The translations under genes and the position numbers were made by a program. This document shows, piece after piece, positions 1-8,500 of a stretch of DNA of 13,405 bases. Source of the stretch: Rodentolepis nana (lineage: Eukaryota; Platyhelminthes; Cestoda; Cyclophyllidea; Hymenolepididae). The notes below the pieces were generated by a model. It saw only the letters and a list, made by a program, of their open reading frames with translations, did not search any database and was not told the DNA's origin. The stretch is from NCBI GenBank assembly GCA_900617975.1, contig UZAE01001421.1, forward strand, positions 1 to 13,405, given 5' to 3'. Within the stretch, counting starts at the first letter, position 1, and each line of letters starts with the position of its first letter.

Positions 1-395
1 CCCCCCCTCTCGACTTTTTTTCACTTTGATATTCCTCCTCCTCTCTGTGCAGCCTGAAGTCAACTAAAGGGCTAATGACAGCCATCAAAACGCCTGCCAT
101 TTGATATAAATAAATAGTTTACTGCAGGTATGTTTGCCAATGTCCCATCGTTAATCCAAAAAATCCTCAAACCCAAGATAATATATTAGGGCTGCCACAG
201 AAATCTGGCACAATTCATTAAGGAACATTCTCCACCCTGCGAATGGAACAAAGCACCGGGTAAATATCATACAAAGGATACTTAATGGCTTCGAATTCTA
301 CATCAAGGAAGTTTCAACCTCATCTTAAAGCACAGCTGAATCTCAGTGGGTAGAAGAAGCTTAGTAAAATGACTCTAGTTGAAAGTAGAAATATG

Positions 396-429
<34 letters not shown>

Positions 430-688
430 TAGATGTCCATTTCAAGTTGGCGCCATGAAAATAAATCAGAAAAAAGATACGCCAATCTTATATAAAAGTA
501 ATAGTTTCCACATATATTTCACAATTTATCCCCACAACCTCCTTTATTTCAATTTCTTCTTCAGTTATCCATTCTTTGCACTCGTATGGTCATTTTTAAT
601 CAGACAATATTTCGTCAAAACTGACTTTATCTATCTGAGTAAATTATGCAAGTAAGCGATTTGCAGTGGTTTCTCATCTTTGATGGAG
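1..688. other. Non-coding flank beyond ELP4
   Basis: The window opens with seven Cs and a pyrimidine-rich tract ending tctctgtgcag (to 52), which looks like a plus-strand splice acceptor. The rest is AT-rich. A 66-codon frame at 455-655 is rich in Phe and Tyr, with no recognisable domain. I see no supported gene here. Confidence 0.5.
391..430. repeat. TA dinucleotide microsatellite
   Basis: About 40 bases of alternating T and A, interrupted by single Gs (atatgtatat pattern). Confidence 0.95.
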
Positions 689-1000
689 TCACAAGTAACT
701 ACACCGCTCGTTTCTTAACGTGAACTCAAGCAGGCGAATGCGACATTGATCGACTTGGGGAGTGAAGGTCAGTCCGTCTAACCTAACATAGAGTAATTGA
801 GGTGATGCTAAAGCCGAATATGTGAATATGTCATCCAGCGTCGCATCATCATCAAAATAAGGAGAACAAATTGTCGTTCCACGAGGGCAAACGTGAGACG
901 GGTAGATGCGGTTGACATTTATTTGGAAATGGCAGGTCTTTGCATTCTTCCGCTCTGTCTTATTCCAAGAAGAGCGCGAACGGTAAAAGTCGAGAAGCAA
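689..1000 (-). CDS. Possible coding exon or alternative 3' exon, unrecognised
   Basis: This is a stop-free stretch of about 103 codons on the ELP4 strand, downstream of its proposed last exon, ending at a TGA at 691-689. By eye it is clearly richer in G+C than its flanks. It has no convincing ATG. An acceptor-like gctcttcttggaataag would start it in the phase needed after ELP4 exon 5, so an alternative ELP4 C-terminus is possible. The translated text (for example DDDATLDDIFTYSALASP and QLLYVRLDGLTF) looks protein-like, but I recognise no family. It could also be 3' UTR, or an exon of another gene. Confidence 0.3.
   Translation of the reverse strand: MLLDFYRSRSSWNKTERKNAKTCHFQINVNRIYPSHVCPRGTTICSPYFDDDATLDDIFTYSALASPQLLYVRLDGLTFTPQVDQCRIRLLEFTLRNERCSYL
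918..923 (-). terminator. ELP4: Candidate ELP4 polyadenylation signal
   Basis: AATAAA reads on the minus strand about 195 bases past the proposed ELP4 stop codon. It is the first exact hexamer I see downstream of exon 6. AT-rich DNA yields this hexamer by chance. If 689-1000 is coding, this signal would not be the one used. Confidence 0.3.
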
Positions 1001-1116
1001 CTTGACCCATAGCAGTCAAAGCAAAACAACAAATAATGTTCCACCGCGAGGGGATAACTTAAAGTCACATTAAGACTTATCAGTATCATGTGCAGGCAAT
1101 CAATTTCCATTGATTT

Positions 1117-3735
1117 TTAATTAGACAATGTCCCATAAATGTCTTTTATCGATTTGACATTCATAGTTAACCACTGCAAATAGAGAAATTTTGGTTCAGA
1201 AAGATATAGCCAGTGTATAAATGAGCATTGAGTATATGGCCGAATTAATAATGACGCATTAGATCTTAGAATGGAGCTTATAATATGAATGAAATGTGTG
1301 AATACCTACCTGAAGGACAAACTGCCTTCGTTTGACCTTGAAAGCCCAATCATAAGTGAGTGGACGAGAGATGGGGGCAAGGTTAAGTCCACTGACGGAG
1401 GGGATCTTGAGGACCTTGAGTAGACCGTGATATTCATCATAAAGGGGATTGGCGGCCATATTGTTAACGCCTTCCAAACCATCAAAGCCCACCACTTCAA
1501 ATACGTGATCGGCATAGCTCAACCATCTGGAATTTAAACCAGATTCCTAAAAGAATATTAAAATAATAAAGACTTTAATGTTACAACAATGTATATTTGA
1601 TACTAAAATCGGTTGGATAATCTTACCCAAACTTATGAGAATATTTCGGAAGGGTTCAATCAGTTCTACTTGCTTTAAAAAAGCAATCATAACCAAGATA
1701 TCTGGTTCGAAAAAAAAATAAAAGAGATAATATCTTATTGGCGTAAAGTACGCTTATCTTACGCAGGCAAAGTTCATCTCCATATTTCATACTCTTAATC
1801 TGCTTACTTAGAAGAAATAGAAATTAAATCAAGCAAAAAGAAAGTCATGAGGAATATTCACCACATTATCACATTTTGAAATGAGTTAAGGAAGTCAATC
1901 CTCAAAAGCCTAGCATTGCTAGAGAGTGGCCATTATCAAGAAACGACTTTTACAACGCTTTGTTGGTGAGGGATAACATTGAACAGTTTCACAACAAAGA
2001 AACGATTAATACAATAAACTACAATCGAGGGACAGTGACGGAAATAATTTTGAGAAAATAGATCATAGTTTAACATAGAATCCCAAGTTAACTATAATGA
2101 ATTAAACTTGAAAATGAGGGAGAGTGTGAAACAAAATCAGAATAAAACTCAATCAAATGTATCGATAAGACAAATTTGGTGTAAAAATCACTCCGAGGCA
2201 GACGTCATTCAATGCTGTATCTTCCCCCCAAAATAAGGACAATCGACAAGCCCTTCAAGCTGGCAGAAGTCGAATGAAAGAAACCATTATATTGATGAAA
2301 AAATCAATTGTACTACTCTTCCTGTAGGACAGAAATAATCAATACGATTTATGATGCATAGAATTAAATATACGCCAATGAATACAGGTTTAGTCTACTC
2401 CAAATTAGCAGAAGGCAGAGAGATAAAACACGTTTTACTTGGATAAAGCAGAATTTCTATACTCAAGGATTGAAAGTTTAATATATACTTAATTTGAAAA
2501 TAAATTATGTCGATTATTGGAGAAAACATGAGTTTAATCAATACCGAAAGAAACAACACGTCTCATATCAACTAGCCGACCAAAATCGAGTACAGCATCA
2601 AGCAACCAGTAGCTATTGACAAACCCTTTCGCCATAAATATTACAAGTAATCCCATAATGAAAAAAACAAGTAAATTCAATTATCGATTTTAAATACATA
2701 GAATTTAGGTACCAAAATCGAATTAGCAAACAAAAGCAGCAGGAAACCAACCTCGAGTGCCGCCTTGGAAACCGTGATGTAGACAAGCATGAAAGACTGC
2801 CGAAGAAGTAGTCTCAATCGTGCCATAAACGCAGCCAAACATTGCTGCAAATTCACTGGATGAGAACCCCACAATGGCGAAGCAATCGAATCAATGACTA
2901 AATATTATTAACAATGCGTTAAGCAGCAATTGGATAAATTAGTAGTGAATCGACACAACAGAAAAGGGATCATATAAATCTGAGGTTATTATAAACCATT
3001 TAGGAGCGAAAATAAAAATTTATGAAAAAAATTAAAGAAATAAAGGAAAATAATATTAGCACCTACATATTCGCGTAACATTATTATTCTCATTCTTCGA
3101 GATTGTTTCAATATGGCTTAGGACTTTGTGGAGATTGCTTTCCAGTGAGGAAAAGGGATCGATTTTCAATTCTGAAGGGGGTGATTTAGAAGTCTTGACC
3201 AAAGAATCAACATCCAAACTCTTAGACATGTCGAAATCATTAGAGAGGGAATGCTTATTTCCAGTTAAAATACGGGAGGAAGGAAGATCTTGATAACGCC
3301 ATGCGATTGTCATTTTGTCTTCAATTGAATCCATTTCAGCACTTAATGTATAAACACCTGGTAAACCCTGTGAAATTTTGCAGTCAAAATAACAAGAAAA
3401 GCCTACCAAAAGGAAAGAACCGATACTATCAGTGGGGGATATCATACAAATGTTGTGATAATAAAGCAATCCTTGAGCAGCGTAAAGTCTGATAAAGTAT
3501 CTAATATATGTTCGATGATAATCCTCAACTAATTTGAAACATTAGTAATTAAATATTTCTTACTGAACAGAGTGCTTCCACCTAAAAGTAAACCACCACC
3601 AAGAAGATCATCGAAAAGTGGTATTCCAGATCCAGTAACGAAGCATCCCTGATTCATTAACCTTTTTAGTCCAGAAATATGTTTAGGTGGTAACTTGGCA
3701 GATTTTCGCTTGGCATATGATTCAAGTAAACTCAT
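1117..3735 (-). CDS. ELP4: Elongator complex protein 4, six exons
   Basis: Elp4 is a RecA-fold subunit of the Elp4/5/6 ring of Elongator, which modifies wobble uridines of tRNA. Exons on the minus strand: 3735-3564, 3528-3407, 3367-3067, 2897-2752, 1546-1310 and 1173-1117. All phases agree and the sum is 1035 nt (344 residues plus stop); human ELP4 is somewhat over 400. Residues visible and matching my memory of the human protein: GIPLFDDLLGGGLLLG (human GLPALDQLLGGGLAVG), FIEDY at the first junction, KMTIAWRYQDLP, IASPLWG, LRLLLRQSF, NPLYDEYHGLLKVLKIP and WAFKVKRRQFVLQ. There is no classical Walker A lysine, as is known for this family. Exons 1-5 are very secure. Exon 6 rests on an excellent acceptor (tctatttgcag) and phase, but lacks the LHLPP motif of other animals. 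The exon 4 donor is the unusual GTTGGT. The ATG at 3735 lies four bases after an acceptor-like ttatttacag. Confidence 0.93.
1547..2751 (-). other. Intron 4 of ELP4, 1205 nt
   Basis: This is the longest ELP4 intron. It begins GTTGGT after ...GCACTCGAG and ends attcttttag. It is AT-rich with no open frame of note and no recognised repeat or RNA gene. The protein alignment across the junction (SKAALE then ESGLNSRWLSYAD) keeps the length of the human protein, which supports the weak donor. Confidence 0.75.
3368..3406 (-). other. 39-nt intron 2 of ELP4, in frame and without stops
   Basis: The intron begins GTAGGC and ends TTTCACAG. It is 13 codons long with no stop, so unspliced RNA would add 13 residues. 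Removing it gives SFLLGLPG, which fits the human ILQELPAP segment in length and pattern, so I call it an intron rather than coding sequence. Confidence 0.75.
3529..3563 (-). other. 35-nt intron 1 of ELP4
   Basis: The intron begins GTAAGAAAT and ends TTCAAATTAG. Removing it joins exon 1 (ending ...ACTCTGTTCA) to exon 2 (starting TTGAGGAT), restoring Ile in ...STLFIEDYH, which matches the human LLIEEDK position. The length is close to the shortest introns known in flatworms. Confidence 0.9.
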
Positions 3736-3739
3736 TGCC

Positions 3740-3755
3740 CTGTAAATAACGTACT
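3740..3755 (-). promoter_or_regulatory. ELP4: Splice acceptor just upstream of the ELP4 ATG
   Basis: The sequence acgttatttacag followed by ggcaATG places an AG four bases before the start codon. This suits a spliced-leader trans-splice acceptor or the end of a 5' UTR intron. Many flatworm mRNAs are trans-spliced, but no leader sequence is visible here to prove it. Confidence 0.45.
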
Positions 3756-5499
3756 ATTCCACTAAGATTGAAAAAAGAGTAGATATGCAAGTAACTAACT
3801 AGCAAATATTTAAAAACAATAAAAATATTAAGACAAAAAGTCCATTCATGTACAAAAAACCTGAAAATTTAAACTAAGTAATGTGATCACTTTAATATCA
3901 AGAGCGACGTATTCGCTTTATTAAAAGAATCAAAGCCGTATTTATTTTTTTAAGTTAATATAAATTCAAAAAATCTTTTCAATCAAAATGTATTTTAAAA
4001 ATCATTGGCGTATTCATATCTCAATGTGATCATTGTAAAATTTAAACTAATTCAAAATTTCAAGTTTGTTCATATATTCTCGAGAGACAAACTCTTATTT
4101 GCTAAAATTAACTGTTCAAAAATGTGAATGTAAGGAGTTTAAATTAAACCAGTAATTGTTACGATTACTGTGTGGAGGAGAGAACTGGGAGAACGATAGA
4201 CTTGAACATTATTACATTGGCGGAATAATTCATGAGATTACCTATAGAACAGTAATGCAGGTTCTCATTCAAACTTTTAAGTTCTCCCAAAGGCAATACT
4301 CTTTTACAGCAATTTTGAGATTTTAGAGTGCCATCTAAACTGTTTATTCATGATGTTCATAATTGAAAGGGTGGAGGAATTAAATAGAAGAAATGAAAAA
4401 GGATTCTATTACATTAAATCTAAAAAAAGAGATGAATTTAGCGAAAAATGGATGAGAAGAGTAAGTTATTAACACAGATTTGATGATATTTTTAATAAAA
4501 ATACATTAGATCAGATAAATGGTCTAATTAATTTTCATGGTAAGTAAGACAATTTCATTGCACGGAGAGAGATAAAATACACTGATTACAATGAGTAAGC
4601 GATATGGATTTGGTATTAACAAATAATGTTAAAAGAAAGTTCTAGAAAGAAACATAAAGTCTTTATTTTTTAATGATTTTTGATTGATCATACATTTTGG
4701 ACCACCAATAAAGACCATGTGAATCAAAGTCTCATTAACTGAAGACTGAGGTGTTTAGTTAATTGCTAAGTCGCTATAAGAAGGGCATTGTGAACCACCG
4801 CCTGCATCGCCTGACTGCTAAAAAATTATCAGTTCTTCATACTAATGATCAATCGTATAAAATGCCTCTGTGCCGAACTACTTCGGAAAAACTAGATTTG
4901 AGATTCAACGTGAAATTTAATTGTGTCATTTTGGGTTATTGATCACCTTCCCACACACTGGCAATGAAATATCATGTATTGAAGAAATACACTAAAACTA
5001 TTTTAGAGTCCCATAACATGTTTTAATCGCTGTCATTTCTGCCCAATATGATCCTAAATATTTACCTGTATGAGATGATATATGCAGTCTTAAAATACAA
5101 GTTGTTATATAAAAATGTTTCGTTCAAAATTCGGAATTAATATTATTGATATAAAGCAGTATTTTATAATAGAAATCTCATTTTATTGAATGTAAATTAA
5201 AACACATCAAGAAATTAAATAAAAAGTTTGTTAAATTGATCTAAATTTTTCTCTAGGACGTTTTGTGAGACTTGGGCACGTTTTTGATATAATTTTTCGT
5301 CTGCGGATTTTACCTGCAATCTTACGGTGTATATTTTTGGTAAATATGATCTGCTTCAGAATTTGTTGTACGATATTAAAAAGCAGTTTTATTGAATCAA
5401 GAAATATCTTAAATTTACAACGAATAGTAAAAAATGCGATTTTTCTTTTTCAATCTTTATGTTTTTGCATTTGATAGCAAAATTTATTCAATTCATTAC
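3756..5499. other. Intergenic region between divergent genes
   Basis: About 1.7 kb of very AT-rich DNA between the two start regions; it must contain both promoters. I see no recognisable core promoter, CpG-rich block or RNA gene. Two points stand out: a GC-richer patch with an open frame at 4763-4936, and a strong acceptor (aatttttctctag, AG at 5255-5256) followed by a GTAAAT donor at 5340, which could bound an 83-nt 5' UTR exon (5257-5339) of the plus-strand gene. Confidence 0.5.
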
Positions 5500-5517
5500 A
5501 TATGTTTATCCTTTTAG
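5500..5517 (+). promoter_or_regulatory. Splice acceptor upstream of the F-BAR gene ATG
   Basis: A pyrimidine-rich tract ending tttatccttttag lies 31 bases before the ATG at 5549. An in-frame TAA (5546-5548) directly precedes that ATG, so the coding region must start there. The acceptor could be cis (after a 5' UTR intron) or spliced-leader trans-splicing. Confidence 0.45.
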
Positions 5518-5548
5518 AAATTATAATATCATTTTAAACGGACTCTAA

Positions 5549-8500
5549 ATGGCTGCTTCGGAAGAATCCGATAAAAAACTTAAAGGAAATATTGGTGACA
5601 TTCTTATTGAATACGGTATAGTCTATTAATTGAACTTAATGCCTAATATTTAAAATTTTAACTGTCCTATTTTAAATCTGCCTCAACTTCTAACTAACTA
5701 ATCTTCTAAGAACTCTTATTTTTCTTCAATGAGCGATTAATTTCGCTTGAACATTTAAAGATTACCCTAGATTATTTTTTATTGCTTTCCTTGCTACAAC
5801 CATTACCTATAAATGCATTTGAAATTTGTTTCGTCAACCCTTTAAATCTACGTATTTTATATCTAATCTTTTGTGAATCTCATTTTTATTTATATTAAAA
5901 AATAGAAACAGCATATATTTTATATTTCATTTCAGGTCACGGCATTACAACCGAAGATTTGCTTTTTGCAAGCAAAGACAAGAGTGCAGTAGATTTCGTC
6001 CAGACTTATAGCAAAACTTGGTGCAAATGTCTAAAGGATACTATCAGAACTTTAGAAAAAAGAGCTATTTATGGTGAGTTTCCCATCTCTTTTGGTCATG
6101 AATGTCGTTTCCAAGGCAAAATTTATCCCTCAAATCAAGTTGTTAGGGCATTGTCTAGTTGGCAAAACTAATTTTAACTTATGATGATTATGCGTTTTTC
6201 AGAAGGAAGTATTTATTCAAATGATAAACATATCCAATCATTTGCCCAAAGATGTCGGGACATCTTATTCACTGTTTCACTATACTTGATTTATTATGTA
6301 CAGTCTGGAATTGCCGAAACTTACATTTGTCTAATGTAAATGACAAATAGATTTCATTGTACTGTTTAAGAGGTGAAACAACAATAGAATGTGATCATGA
6401 CCAAAATCGAAGTGATCAAGTGCGTAGTGTGTATCGCAATAATACGTGGAATTAAGTCAACTTAGACTTATTCTGAAAATGTAGTAATTGATAAGTCAAT
6501 TTATCCATCGTCTGAATAAAATTCCTATCATTGTTAAATATGCGTCTGTAGTGTTTCATTCATTTATGTCATATCAGAGGTCATTTGCTCTATGTGTAAA
6601 GAATGGCACGACCTTGAAAGTACAATTTTTCAACAGAAAGCTACCATGGAACTAATTTTTATGAAATTAACAGCTAATAGAATCCCGTAGAATCTAACGT
6701 GCAGATAGCAACTGAGAACATCGTGACCCTATTTATACCTTAAAATATGATATTTTAATGATCATTTTAATGCATTAACTTTAATAAATGGTTTGGATTA
6801 CCCTTGCTACATTCTTCGCACCTTTTTGTTAGAAAATGATTGCATGCGAGCTACAGCAAAACTTTTCCAAGGATTATTAACAAGCGTCAGCGCAACGGTA
6901 GGTTCATGGATCGCACCTTTTTCTAACCTCGATTTGTGTAGCCCGAGGCACCACTATCAGCAGAACTTATACAATTTAGCCGATTGGTAAGTCCTTATTT
7001 TGAATCCCGGCTTTTCACATTTCTTCAAAGTATACTCCTTAGTATTGTTGATCATCGCACATTTTGAAGGTGTAAATGTATGCCGTTAGATCATTCTTCT
7101 AAACAGCATGCTCGATATCACTTTCAAATATGTCTCTTTATTTGACCTAAAAAAGAAAGTTTAACATGTGTATAAACAATTAGAGCCTATTCATCAGTTA
7201 TTAAAAAGTTCATTGACTATAAGTCCATGTTCGCTGATCTAGGAGTTATTCTTAAAATCAAATATATTGCGGTAATGCGGGTATTATCTAAGCAGATAGA
7301 TCCTTCCATTTTGATGTTAATTTCATTAGCAATGGTGAGTTTAATAGCATCACTCAAATTTGAATTCAAACACATCTAGTTTGGGATGGTAAAATGATTT
7401 TTACTACTTAAAATCAGTCCTCAAAATAATTCATTCTTGACTCGAAATACGCAGTTAGAATATCGATTTAAATGTTGCTTAGGTCAAAACAATACTCACT
7501 ACCTCAAACTTCACACACACGCACATGTATATATAGGCATTAAATCATATCTACGAATTTAATCTACCAGAAAACTCGTTGATTTATTCTAAACTGTCCC
7601 TAGTAGTGGGATTTAGAATGCTTTACGGCTCACCTTCCCATTTAAATTATCTGAATGGACCATTTTTTGCCCGTTTAATGTACCTATTTTAAGCACATTA
7701 ATTATTTATCAAATAAAAGTAATTCCAATCATCTGTGTATGTCTTTCAGTAGGAACTTAACGCTGGTCGATGTCAATTTACTCATCTCACTGACTTTTTA
7801 AGTTAAACTCGCGCTCATGGTGGTTTATGTTTAGCAATACTGTTGGCACGTTTATGTGAATACGAATAATGTTTCAAGATTTTTTTACAGCAAATAATTA
7901 TTCATTACAAGTGAAAGACAATCCCAACCACAGACTTTTATTGACAGAGTATTAATTAGGCAAGTGTCAAAAGTCCGTGTGCAAACATTAGCAATCATGT
8001 GGGCTGACGTATTGTTTACAGCTCGCAATGTTTACACTTGCGTCTAGTCAAATTCGATGATGCCTATGATTCATTTTTTCTCGCCTAATGAGCAATCATG
8101 ACGTAAAACAGTTCATTTTACCTACGTCTTGATCACTCTCATTACTTAACGCAAGGGTTCACTTCCTCTTCATATACCCCCTTCTGTGCTATTTTTAGGA
8201 ATCCTCACCTTATTCAAGGTCATGAATCTATTCTATCGTTACTTCTTCCTACCATTTTAATCCCATCTCATCATCCGATATCCTCGAAGGATATTAATCG
8301 ATATTAATTGAAAATATCTGTTAAATAGTACCATGGAGCTTTGGTTCTGGAAGCTGAAAAATTGTGAAGGTAAAAATGGGACCTTAGAATGCTACAGGTT
8401 CTATTTCCGTTAATAAACTGACGCGAAATTAAATAAGGCAATAATCCAATTTATATTGTAAAGGGATAAATATTCGAGAAATATGTGCAACTAGCAACAG

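Noticed and set aside
455..655. Plus-strand ORF of 66 codons with an ATG
   Set aside because: Very rich in Phe, Tyr and Ile, as expected by chance in AT-rich DNA; no domain, no splice sites and no context.
1306..1515. Minus-strand ORF of 69 codons
   Set aside because: It is a shadow of ELP4 exon 5 in another frame; the homology is in the other frame.
1645..1715. tRNA B-box-like sequences (ggttcaatc, ggttcgaaa)
   Set aside because: No A box or cloverleaf pairing around them.
3301..3492. Plus-strand ORF of 63 codons
   Set aside because: It lies antisense to ELP4 exons 2-3, whose frame is supported by homology.
5265..5474. Plus-strand ORF of 69 codons upstream of the F-BAR gene
   Set aside because: No ATG at its start, hydrophobic AT-driven composition, and closed before the real start codon; at most part of it is a 5' UTR exon.
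6751..6832. Extending F-BAR exon 3 upstream (LDYPCYILRTFLLEND)
   Set aside because: The frame is open, but there is no AG between 6751 and 6830 to start an exon, and the stretch is the pyrimidine-rich lead of the acceptor at 6832.
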